From Bromus sterilis (Eukaryota; Streptophyta; Magnoliopsida; Poales; Poaceae): 64,000 nucleotides of DNA. The stretch is taken from contig OX465595.1 of the NCBI GenBank assembly GCA_950022295.1, positions 426,306,270-426,370,269 of the forward strand, written 5' to 3'. Positions 54,785 through 64,000 of this stretch are shown one piece after another; the first letter of the stretch is position 1; every line of letters starts with the position of its first letter. The position numbers and the translations under genes were made by a program. The notes beneath the pieces were generated by a model. The model did no database searches, had not been told where the DNA came from, and saw only the letters and a program-made list of their open reading frames with translations.

Positions 54785-56281
54785 TGATACGTCCAAACGT
54801 ATCTATAATTTTTGCTTGCTCCATGCATGTTTTGTGTGATATTGTTATGTTCTAGATACACTTTCATACATTTTTGATCATATTTGGACTAACCTATTAA
54901 CTCAGTGCACCCCAGTGCCAGTTCCTGTTTTCTGCTGTTTTTCTATTTCAGTTTTCCCCCATATAAAAAGTGCCAGAAAGAATCGGGAAAATTCAGATAA
55001 AAAATCAGCGTGGAGGAAGCTTCGCGAAGAGCCCGGGAGGGGCCAGAGGGAAGCCAGGGGGGCCAGGCGGCCACCCGGCGCGGCCCCACCCCTGGCCGCG
55101 CCAGGGGGGCGCCTGGGGCCCCTGGTCCACCTCTGTCTGCCCCCCTTCACCTATTTATTCTCCGTCATGGGAAAACTCCAGAGAGGAACCCTATTCCGCG
55201 AACTCGCCTCTGTTTCGCCGCCGCCGCGCTTCCGAAGACCGTGAGCACCAGAAGACCTCTTCCCGGCACACTGCCGGAGGGAGGATTGACCTCCGGGCGT
55301 CTCCTCTCCACCATGGATGCTCCCCGGCTGTCTCGTGAGTAGTTTTCCTTGGACCACGGGTCCGTGATCAGTAGCTATGTGATGTTCTCCTCCCCTCTTT
55401 GATCTTCATTGTTTAGACCTCGTGAGCTGCCCTACATGATCGAGGCCTCTTTGTAATATTTCTGCTATTGTTGTGTTGAGTTTGATAGGATCTGATGGAT
55501 TATGAGATTATGTTCAGATTGTGATAGAGTAATATATTTGGTTTTTATCTCTTATATTTTTCTTCATAAGTAATTCTTGCATGTTCTCCGTTGCTGTTTA
55601 TTGCTTTGGCCAAGTAGTAGGTAGTGACTTCAAGAGGGAACGTTGTGCTAGATTGTGGGTTCATCCCCCCCGATGACACGCTTGAGTGACAGAAACATGA
55701 GTCTAGGGGATGTGCTGTTGCCACAAGGGGGAAAACAACGGTGCTTGTGACCGCGGTCACAAAGATTGTTTACTTTACGCAGAGTTCTTTTTAATGCAGT
55801 TGTCTGTTGTTTTGGGTTTACACTTTGGGTGGGGCTCGCAACTTAATACCAGCGAGATGTTCTGGATAGATATCTCAAGGTGGATGATTAGTAGTAGATG
55901 CAGATGGATTTCGGTCTACTTATCTTGGCGTACTGCCTGTGCTTTTGAACCTCGTCCTTTATTTTGTAGCATAGTTAGCATTGCGATGCGTTCATAATCC
56001 TGTCAATTGCCTTTCTGTAATTTGTTTACCTTGCATAGCAATTTTATCGTCTTTTGGGAGAGAGACATCACTAGCGAACATCACGTATCCCGGTCCATAT
56101 CCTCATTATTGTTTCCACGCTATATTTACTTTACTGCTTTTACTTGCTATCATTATCCCTTGCTTTTTATCCTTGTGAACAACAAGACCGGAGAGATTGA
56201 CAACCTGTCTGAACTTCGTTGGGAACAAAGTTATCTGTGTCTGTGTGCAGGTCCGCGTCAGTTGCACCGCTGACACCTACT
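54785..56281 (+). repeat. E3 3' LTR, truncated
   Basis: It begins TGATACGTCCAAACG and parallels the 5' LTR up to CGCTGACACCTACT (about 56281). The last ~120 bases are missing, replaced by a filler and E1-LTR text. Confidence 0.8.
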
Positions 56282-56334
56282 TGCTTCTCGCCCCTAATCC
56301 TGTCAATTGACCAGCTGTGATTTGTTTACCTCGC
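56282..56334. other. Filler plus duplicated E1-LTR segment at the E3 right junction
   Basis: 56282-56294 (TGCTTCTCGCCCC) matches the beginning of S. 56295-56334 repeats E1 LTR 43961-44000 exactly over 40 bases, ending in CTCGC. S then restarts at 56335. Confidence 0.75.
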
Positions 56335-57969
56335 TGATGGCTTCTCGCCCCTCGTTGGTTACCCCAAGTGGAAGGTTTGAGATGCAGTGCAGCAGCAAGT
56401 TTCCCTCGGTGAAGATACCAAGGTTATCGAACCAGTAGGACTCAGGAGATACAAGTAGGTGGCAACGTCGCCAGAAATTGCTTCCTGACTAGGGTGTTGT
56501 CGTGGACCTGCACACAGCAACAAATAACTTTGCTCCCAATGAGTACAGAGGAGTTGTCAATTCCTTCGGCCTTGTCGTTTACAAAGGATCAACGCAAGAG
56601 ATAAAAGGTGCAAAGGAAAGTAAAAGCTGAAAGTAAATTGAGGGTGTGAACAATAATATGAAGATGGACCAGGGTCCCGTGATTTTCACTAGGGATGTCT
56701 CTCTCCCAAAAGACGATAAAAGTGCTAGCGAGGTAAACAAATCACAGTTGGGCAATTGACAGGATTATGAAGGCACCGCAATGCTAACTATGTTGCAAAG
56801 AAAGGAAGGGCTCAAAAGCAATGGGAAGTACGCCAAGGTAAGTAGACCGAAATCCATCTGCATCTACTACGAATCATCCACCTTGAGATATCTATCCAGA
56901 ACATCTCGCTGGTATTAAGTTGCGAATCCCACCCAAAGTGTAAACTCAAAGCAACAGACAACTGCATTAAAAGAACTTTGCGTAAAGTAAACAATCCTTG
57001 CACCCGCAGGTACAAACACCGTTGTTTTATCCCTGGTGGCAATAGCACATCCCCTAGTCTCATGTTTCTGTCACTCAAGCTAGACATCAAGGGGCTGAAC
57101 CCACAATCGAGCATAACGCTCTCTCTTGGAGTTGCAAATAAAATACTTGGCCAAAGCAAATACCGCAACGGAGAACATGCAAGAATTTACTCAAGAACAA
57201 AATATAAAAGTGAAGAACCAAAGATATTACTCATCACAATCTGAACATAGTCTCATAATCCATCAGATCCCAACAAACTCAGCATAGCAACAACAAAAAT
57301 TACATAGATGCCTCGATCATGTGAGGCAGCTCACGAGGACTCGAAAGTGGAAGCACAAAAGGGGGAGAGATAGATCACATAGCTACTGGTCACGGACCCA
57401 TGGTCCAAGGGAAACTACTCACGGTACATACGGGAGCGTCCATGGCTATGGAGGGTCTCCCGGAGGGGGTAGCTTCTCCCGGCAGGGTGCTGGAGCAGCT
57501 TCTCCAGGCAGCCCCGATCTTGAAACGGCGGCGGCAGCGGAACAGAGGCGAGATCGCGAAAGAGGAGTCCGTATTAGGGGTTTCCACCCCGAGGGGTAAA
57601 TATAGGCGAAGGAGGGCATCGAGGGGACCCACGAGGCAGTCAGGAGGGTCCCTGGCGCGGCCCATGGTGGGGCCGCGCCACCTGCCCTCCTGGCTGCCTG
57701 GTGGTGCCCTTCCCTCTCTTGGTGATTCCGGAAGTTTCTGTTGCGCTGATTTTTTATATATTTTCCCGGAATTTTTGGAGCACTTTTAATGGCCGGAAAA
57801 CCTGAAATACAAAAACAGCAGAAAACAGAAACTGGCAACTGGGTGCACTGAGTTAATAGGTTAGTCCAAATAGGTTCAAAAGTGTATGAAAGTTCAAGCA
57901 AAACATGGCAAAGTCACACAAAACATGCATGGAACAAGCAGAAATTATAGATACGTTTGGGACGTATCA
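56335..57969 (-). repeat. S, complete solo LTR (1635 bp), empty-site copy
   Basis: In minus reading it runs from TGATACGTCCCAAACG at 57969 to GAGAAGCCATCA at 56335. Its target copies are CTCGC (56330-56334) and CTCAC (57970-57974), differing at one base. E1 LTR resumes immediately at 57975. No internal region is present, so it is a solo LTR made by LTR-LTR recombination. The TACGC target used by E3 is uninterrupted here (56829-56833). Confidence 0.8.
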
Positions 57970-57974
57970 CTCAC

Positions 57975-58389
57975 ATGGCTATTTTATCGTCTTTTGGGAG
58001 AGAGACATCACTAGTGAACATCATAGGACCCCGGTCCATATTTCCAATACTGTTTACACCCTCTATCAATTTACTGCTTTATTATTTTTCCGTTGCTACC
58101 GCTATCATTATTATCCCGTGTGTTTTATCCTTTGTAAACAACAAGGCCGGAGGGATTGAAAACCTCTCTGTACTCGTTGGGAGAAAATCTATCTGTTGTG
58201 TGTGCAGGTCCAGGAGAAGCAAGTGATTTTCAACGGCGCATCACTTGCCGAACCACCTACTTGTCGTTATCGGAGTCCTACTGGAGACAAACCTTGGTAT
58301 CTTCACCGAGGAAAATTTGTTGTTGTCTACATCTCATCTTCCACTTTGGGTAACCAATGAGGGGCGAGAAGTAAACTCTCGTGACATCA
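57975..58389 (+). repeat. E1 3' LTR, last part
   Basis: ATGGCTATTTTATCG continues the LTR exactly where 44000 left off and ends CTCGTGACATCA, as in the 5' LTR. Confidence 0.85.
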
Positions 58390-58394
58390 GTACC

Positions 58395-59240
58395 TGCTAA
58401 CACAAAAGAATCAAACTTCTCTGCTTGATGTCCTTCGAACAACGTGCACCTACTATCTCTCATACCATAGTGATGCAACATAAATCGGTAATACTATCAT
58501 GGTTCTCAAAAACCATCACTTTGCCGAACAACCACAAAAGATATGCGACGAGGCATCGATCAGTCTATGCCTGTGACAGAGCAGTGTTCGGGCGTCTAAA
58601 TGTCAATATGCATGTAAACAAAACATTTGCATTACTTACATACTAAGATTGTACATATAAAATATGTTATCATACTCTAAGCCTTTATCAATCGGAAGAG
58701 TCAGCAAGATACGTTCATGTATCTTCGCAAGCCAGTTAGCTTATGTGTATAAAGGACCTACAACCTCACCCACCAACGATGATCCCAGAAGCAAGACACG
58801 TCCTAAAATGTAGGAGCCATCTCATGCCTTCATCGATCCTCTACGCAGATCAACAATGACATGTCGTAAAAGAATTGTCTGACCACGATATCGGTTCCTC
58901 ATGTTCATTATCACCCTCGCAATCTATTGGTACTGCAATCCACTCTTGCAGAGTGCCCTCAATCATATGTGCCAAGGGTAAAAGTCATGTCCAAGAAAAC
59001 ATACATAACAAGAATAAACTCCTACAACAAGTATGCAAAATATAGCAATGAGTGTTTATACACAAACTTATCAACCTATACATGGTGAATCACCCAATTA
59101 GCCATTAGTTTGCAAATCACCAACACATTAGGGTGTAGGCCACCTTTGAAAATGAACACTTGGTGTTCTCGATCAATCAAAGGATTAAGCAAAGAATAGG
59201 AACCAAACTGTAAATAAATCATGCACATATTGCTCGCATG
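58395..59240 (-). other. Host flank with a possible exon remnant
   Basis: On the minus strand 58486-58390 reads MLHHYGMRDSRCTLFEGHQA EKFDSFVLAG (spaced here) up to CAG/GTACC, a donor-like site that is also the E1 target. The C-T-L-F-x-G-H-x-AEKF pattern recalls OB-fold domains of RPA-like proteins, but upstream frames are broken. The rest shows nothing I recognise. Confidence 0.25.
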
Positions 59241-59248
59241 ATACAAAC

Positions 59249-59500
59249 TAGACATGTGCATACGTCGGGTTGGGCCAGGCTTTGGGCCAGCTCGAGCAAA
59301 ACCCATTGCAGAAAATCTAGGCCCAGGACCGACAAAAATCTCGGCCATCAGGTCGTGGCCCCCGGGCCTTTCTTAAAAAACCCAAATGCAAAGACTCATG
59401 CTCGACCCGAATATCGGTCCTTATTTTCCAAGCCCAGGCCCGGGATTTTGAGCTGAGCTTGGGTGGGCCGTTCCGGCTGCGCTTCCCATGCCCATGTCTA
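59249..59500. mobile_element. hAT-type MITE, 252 bp
   Basis: The ends are TAGACATGTGCAT and the complement of TAGACATGGGCAT. The octamer ATACAAAC is duplicated at 59241-59248 and 59501-59508, as expected for hAT. The interior is rich in GGCCC/GGGCC and non-coding. Confidence 0.85.
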
Positions 59501-59508
59501 ATACAAAC

Positions 59509-61190
59509 TAGCATATATAGTTCAACCATATGATAAAAATAAAAACACAATTCACACATATTATAAATTAAAATATATTTTGACCACATAATAAAAAGGA
59601 AAAGAAAATTTTCATATATTATAAATTAGAATATAATAAGAATCACATTAGATAGCTTGTGAACTATTTTTTCTACTACTTCCTCTTTATCTTTGGTTGC
59701 ACCCGCCACGTCCACGCCTCACTTTCGTTGCAGTTGATTAAGAACTGTTGTCTATGCTAACTTTTGCTGATGTGGAGGCATTATTTATGGGTGACGCTTT
59801 GCGCTGGTCGACCGATCCAATTTCGGTCGGTCACCCGCAAGCCGTCTGATTCGGCGTCTAGTAGCCATCAGATTGATCCCTTTCTCGCTCCATTCTCTTC
59901 CCCGCACGGGACGAACAGAAGAAAAGTTGCAACCGGGCGTCATCGTCATCGTCATCCTCGTCGTTGATCGCCTCTATCATCGTCGGTCATCGTTTTTGGT
60001 TGCAACAAAACCGTCGTCACCGGTTCTAGCAAAAATCATCTCGCCTCCCGGGTCATCGCAGCCGACGCTCGCCGTCGAAGCTTTGTTCCTCGCCGGTGAT
60101 ATCGACCCTCCAATTGAAGCATTAATGGTGACGAAGACGTCACTCGCAACCAAGCCGGTGGTAGCAAAAAAAGAACCTTGTTCTACCCAAAACCCAAGTC
60201 TAATGTGGTGGTAGCAAAAATGGTGTTGTCCCAACAAAAATAAAAAATGATGGTAACAAAAATGGGTGTTGGTTCCAGCAAAACATAAAGCTCGTTGAAT
60301 TAAAAAATAACTCAGATAGGAAGCTAATGGTTTCACTATGGCAAACAAAAAACTAGTTTTGACAAAACCAATCACCGGTTCCAGCAAAATTTCTCATCGG
60401 TTGCAACAACCCCTCCCCCCCGGTGTTAGCCCATAGTCACCTCGGTTGTCATTGTTGCACACCTCTTATCACCATGAGGTGGAAGCACATGGTCGCCGGT
60501 TGTAGCACGGCTCGAGGCCGGTTGCAGCTCAGTAGTCGTCGTTTGTAGCACCGGTTGCGGCACCAGCACGGAAGGCTTGCCCCGGCACTGGAGTCGTCGG
60601 AGGGCTTCCCAGCTCGCCATCTCGCCGATTGTAGCATCAAAGCGCACCGGTTGTAACACCAGCCTACGGTCGCAAGTTACCGACGGGCCTCGCAGCACCA
60701 GTTTGCGGTAGAAGGTTGTGGGCTTTGCGACGTGCTCGGGCGACGCACGAGTCGAATGTGAGGAGGGAAGGGAGGGGTGGGTGAGGAACGAGTGGAATAC
60801 GTCTGATTCCCATGATCGAAGGAAGTTCGTGTGGCCGGTGGAAACTCGACCGGATTGAATCGTTTTCCATTATTTATGCCTCGTCCACTTTTTTTATCAC
60901 TTCCATTTTGTGCTTCGATCGAAGCAGGCTCGAAGACCGCCCGTTCAATGGACCACCCATTTAATGACATGCATGTATAAGTGATGTTTCCTTAACATTT
61001 TGATATCTCATTTGATTTTTCTGAGTTTATATGAGTTAGTTATGTATTTTTAAAGTAATTGTGAAACGATTTTAACCAAGCAAAAGGGCATTCTGATCCT
61101 AAAATAATTTTTCAGGGAACAATTTAAGCATAGCAAAAAAATAATGGTAATAAATATAAGAATGAGCACAAGATAAAAACAAAAATGTAA
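59509..61190. other. Intergenic, with a stretch rich in a GGTTGYARCA-like motif
   Basis: 59509-59760 is AT-rich. From about 59920 to 60720 some fifteen variants of (C)CGGTTGYARCA occur at irregular 20-60 bp intervals, all on the plus strand. No terminal repeats or coding gene were found. 60870-61190 shows nothing. Confidence 0.4.
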
Positions 61191-61422
61191 TTATCCCTTT
61201 TTTTTTTTTGGTAGAGACAAAGGAATCACTTTGGTAGTGGATCCTCCACCGGTCCGATCTTCCTCCATCACCGACAACCGGACCCACGCTAGTGAAATTC
61301 CGACCCTACCAACCATACCATGATACCCATTTGGCCGGTACAAGTCGCGGCATCTCTCCCAGTCCCCCCTATCGCCTTCACAATTCCCCATCTCCGCTTC
61401 TCCCTCGTCTCCCTCTCCTCCG

Positions 61423-61857
61423 ATGGCTCGCCTGCTCGCGCAAAGCCTAGCCCGCCCCTCCCCAGCCGCGGCCACCTCCCTCCTCCCGCTCCGCGGGCTC
61501 TCCACCAAGGTCGAGTTCATCGAGATCGACCTCGCCGAAGAGGACGCGTCGGCCCCCGCGGCAGTTGAGGTCGTGGGGATCCGGCGCCTGGAGGAGGCCA
61601 TTCACGGCGTGATGGTGCGACGGGCCACGCCCGAGTGGCTCCCTTTCGTTCCCGGCGGGTCCTTCTGGGTGCCCCCCGTGCGGCGCCCCCACGGGGCCGC
61701 CGAGCTCTACGGCCGGATCGCGGCGTCCGGGGTCGGCGAGGCGCCGTACGAGGCGGAGGCCTACGTCCCCATGACGGAGGAGGAGGTGCTCTCCCTTTCC
61801 ACGGCCCGCGGGTGGCCGTCGGCGGCGTACTTCGTTGACGGCGAGCGGGACAAGTGA
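61423..61857 (+). CDS. Conserved plant protein, probably mitochondrial, function unknown
   Basis: An intact ORF of 144 residues in a single exon. The N terminus (MARLLAQSLARPSP, then LPLRGLSTKVEF) is Arg/Ser/Ala-rich without acidic residues and has an RGLS/T step like plant mitochondrial presequence cleavage sites. The mature part is acidic at first (IEIDLAEEDASAP), then IRRLEEAIHGVMVRRATPEW, a compact motif PEWLPFVPGGSFWVPP, and SLSTARGWPSAAYFVDGE. I recall similar small proteins in other plants but no known function. The start is chosen for its GATGGC context and pyrimidine-rich leader (61360-61420). High GC in the 5' half is normal for grass genes. No TATA box is obvious. It is the only apparently intact host gene in the window. 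Confidence 0.8.
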   Translation: MARLLAQSLARPSPAAATSLLPLRGLSTKVEFIEIDLAEEDASAPAAVEVVGIRRLEEAIHGVMVRRATPEWLPFVPGGSFWVPPVRRPHGAAELYGRIAASGVGEAPYEAEAYVPMTEEEVLSLSTARGWPSAAYFVDGERDK

Positions 61858-62110
61858 CCGGGAGGCGGATCTCGCGGTTGCCTGGATTCGGTCGAACGCG
61901 ACATGCTCCATCCATTCATTTCCAGATTTCCTTGTGGAATTAGGATGGGCTGTCTGTCAGATCTATGATGTATCTGCTCAACTTGGTGCTCGCGTTCAGG
62001 CTATAGCATCGCTGAAGCGTGCCGGATAGCAATTGAGCCATTCTCCCATGGTGTTGTGATTGAATGTGTTTTTACTGTCTATATGTTGTGAGATGATTGA
62101 TTATTGATCA
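61858..62110 (+). other. Probable 3' UTR of the mitochondrial protein gene
   Basis: The sequence shifts from GC-rich to T-rich (TGTGTTTTTACTGTCTATATG at about 62067-62087) as in grass 3' UTRs. The poly(A) site is not certain. Confidence 0.35.
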
Positions 62111-63690
62111 TCTTCATCCGTCTCTTGTTGTTACTCTTCACCATATACCTAGTACCGAAGATAACCAAGTGAAATGAAAAATGGTTATTGCTAGCGGTGA
62201 GGATGTTCTGAATTTATAGAGGACAATTCAAGCGGGATGTATGGCACTCAACACTCGCTTTATCCTCTGTTTGTTCATCACTTGATATTAATAATACTTA
62301 AACCACCATTCTTCGTTTCTATACATCATTGACTTGGATGCACACCAAGGACAGGGTATGCTGTAGGTTACGATAAGTTAGCCCGAGGTTATAAGTTTTG
62401 TGGTCGCATTGGGTATGAGAGTACAAGGATTATGGCTCGGGTAAGTGCCAAACGTCAGAGCGGAAGGGATGGCAATTCAGAACGTTTTGATTGGCAATTT
62501 TAGTTAAGCGCAGTTAGCAACTTTAGTTATAAGCACATGGTAATTTTCTATTGAGAAGACAAATTTTTATTTTATTTTTTTCTTTTCTTTTAGGTGGCAA
62601 TTTCAGTTAAAAAAATGTCAGGGCGAGGAGGCTTCCGCCCTGAAGTTCGGCACTTATCATTTTCGAAGATTTAAAGTATGGAGACTGGCTTTACGTTGAC
62701 TCTGTGGCTAATCCTTGAGAGTCCATTCAACGACTTTTCACCGCGAGAAATAGAGGGGATTTGCTAGCCAACACTATGACAACCCTATCAAAAATCTATC
62801 GTCAAGTCGAGAAGAAGTGCAACAGTATGCGATGGAAATAGGGACCAGATGGATCTGGATCCCCTACCCTCGGGAATCTTGTTCATAGTAAAGGCAAGAG
62901 AGCAAAGACTGGTTAAAACAAAGATGACAATGATGATATATTGGCAGCCTTCCTACAGGAGCACCGTCGGGCGCAATTAATCTACTATGTTCGAACTATC
63001 GGGGGAGGGAGGGGGGAGGATAGTTCACAAGGTTTTGGCCCTCTCAATTCCCCAACAATTGTTTTCTTTAGTGAGACAAGACAAAATTATGTGAAGATGG
63101 AGAAACTGTGTTTGAGACCGGAACAAAAGGTTATGTTGGTGTGAGTAGTATTGGTCTTAGTGGTAGACTTACTCTCTTTGGGGACAAAAGGTTGCAGCTT
63201 TGTTGTGTGTTCACTATTGGGTTAGAAAGGTGTACAACACCATCTTGTGAAACACTTAATATATTACTAGGTCCACCTAGTGGGTTGGGTAATTGGACAT
63301 GCTCTTTATATAGAGCCCCCCCTGTTTAGGTCATTACCTCTTCCTCAGTAGAGTTCACAACTAAAATATTCAGAATTGTATATTCACAATTCTCAAGAAT
63401 TTCTTCTACTGCCTCCTCACTATCTAAGAACTACAACCCTTCCACCCCTTTCCAACTTTCTTGACAAAATATAGGTATTCATGTGAACCATAACAAGCTT
63501 AATCAATGTGATCAATGTTAGAAAATATATGTATGAAAGGGTGGATTTTCTATCCACATTATATGTGTCCTCGAAATGTAGCCTCACTTCCCTATTGTCT
63601 CGATCCAAACTGAAATGAAAAATGATTATTAAATTAAATTTATTGATTTTTAATGAACTATAATAAATCCTAACACAAAGTGTGTGCACT
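62111..63690. other. Intergenic, degraded coding-like text, nothing assigned
   Basis: A broken plus frame at 62770-62990 (NTMTTLSKIYRQVEKKCNSM; LVHSKGKRAKT; LAAFLQEHRRAQLIYYV) looks like an old transposon or gene remnant that I cannot name. The rest is AT-rich. Confidence 0.3.
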
Positions 63691-63714
63691 GTGACTTATC
63701 CTACCTGAATTTTC

Positions 63715-63850
63715 TGCCCACTCAGTAATACTGACTGTATATTTCTGTGCACTCTAACTAATACTAACTGAATATTTTTTTGCACTTAACTAATACTAAT
63801 TGTAAGTGTGTGTCCACTCTAACTAATACTAAGTGTGTGTGTGTGTGCAC
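63715..63850. repeat. Irregular short repeats with a GT microsatellite
   Basis: GCACTCTAACTAATACT-like units recur about every 35-45 bases from 63750 to 63830, followed by a run of GT dinucleotides (about 63832-63847). Confidence 0.7.
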
Positions 63851-63893
63851 TATCATTATCTCTAATACCAACAACACTAACAAATAAAAGCTA

Positions 63894-63987
63894 CTCCCTC
63901 CGATCCATAATAAGTGACGCACAATTTGTACTAAGCTAGTACAAACTTTGTACTAGATGAGCGACACTTATTATGCATCGGAGGAAG
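63894..63987. mobile_element. Short Stowaway-type MITE, 94 bp
   Basis: TA duplicated at 63892-63893 and 63988-63989. CTCCCTCCGATCCATAATAA at the left is matched inverted at the right (TTATGCATCGGAGGAAG). Same length and interior (TTTGTACTAG) as 14308-14401. Confidence 0.9.
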
Positions 63988-64000
63988 TACTAATTAAGAG

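Larger units (their letters stand above)
44500..56281 (+). mobile_element. E3: non-autonomous gypsy element related to E1, truncated at its right end
   Basis: 5' LTR 44500-46089, PBS, gag-like ORF, insertion E4 (about 46805-51962), 3' internal region, and a 3' LTR from 54785 that breaks off at about 56281. The left target is TACGC (44495-44499); no matching copy follows the right end because of the duplication junction. Only gag-like and terminal coding remnants are present. It is close to E1 in sequence and layout. Confidence 0.8.
15306..58389 (+). mobile_element. E1: non-autonomous gypsy element, outer frame of a 43-kb nest
   Basis: The 5' LTR is 15306-16973 and the 3' LTR is 42746-44000 plus 57975-58389. 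GTACC flanks both ends (15301-15305 and 58390-58394), so all DNA between belongs to E1 or to later insertions. E1's own internal DNA is 16974-18709 plus 40536-42745. It encodes gag-like and protease-like remnants but no reverse transcriptase or integrase. Its LTR termini, primer-binding site and polypurine tract resemble those of the autonomous E2. Confidence 0.85.

Noticed and set aside
59765..60890. GGCATTATTTATGG near 59778 and CCATTATTTATGCC near 60868 as transposon termini
   Set aside because: The block is nearly self-complementary, neighbouring bases do not pair, and no target duplication is present.
62941..63144. ORF of 67 codons
   Set aside because: It begins at a non-ATG codon, follows stops in the same frame and has no recognisable domain.

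Overview
This window looks like Triticeae (wheat, barley or Aegilops) nuclear DNA. It has deeply nested Ty3/gypsy LTR retrotransposons, a CACTA transposon carrying both of its large genes, Stowaway, Harbinger and hAT elements, LINE-like insertions, and only two host genes. There are no operons, CRISPR arrays or prokaryotic signals. Family assignments rest on motif recognition, not on searches.

Layout. (1) 1-1853 is the 3' end of a plus-strand gypsy element, probably Tat lineage. It holds an antisense ORF that runs off the left edge, a polypurine tract and an LTR. (2) 1854-6600 is old intergenic DNA with a Stowaway MITE (2491-2747) and a 1.2-kb PIF/Harbinger element (5336-6554). (3) 6690-13860 is a minus-strand REM-type B3 transcription-factor gene with three B3 domains. 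Its exon phases can be followed through the whole locus. It is broken by a LINE-like insertion in exon 6, a one-base deletion in exon 5 and a 915-bp LTR-retrotransposon derivative in exon 2, and its leader intron carries a second LINE-like insertion.

(4) 15306-58389 is one 43-kb nest with a 5-bp duplication (GTACC) at its outer ends. The outermost element E1 (plus strand, non-autonomous, gag and protease remnants only) was entered by E2 (18710-40530, minus strand). E2 is an Athila-like gypsy element with gag, protease, RT, RNase H and integrase plus a third ORF that has its own promoter-like module. E2's RNase H region was then hit by an 11.6-kb CACTA element (24324-35912). The CACTA encodes a TNPD transposase with one nonsense codon, a Transposase_24/Ulp1-protease gene of seven exons with one frameshift, and a small coiled-coil protein with a membrane segment. 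The 3' LTR of E1 was entered by a minus-strand solo LTR (S). S was entered by E3 (plus strand, a relative of E1), and E3 by a rearranged Tekay-like chromovirus, E4. The right end of E3 joins a second, empty-site copy of the S insertion through a short filler.

(5) 58390-64000 is intergenic DNA with a hAT MITE, a stretch rich in a degenerate GGTTGYARCA motif, one apparently intact small host gene (61423-61857, probably a mitochondrial protein) and a 94-bp Stowaway element.

How the parts relate: E1, S, E3 and E2 have similar LTR termini, primer-binding sites and polypurine tracts. Autonomous E2-type elements could therefore have mobilised the defective ones (inference). The CACTA element is close to functional, with one lesion in each large gene.
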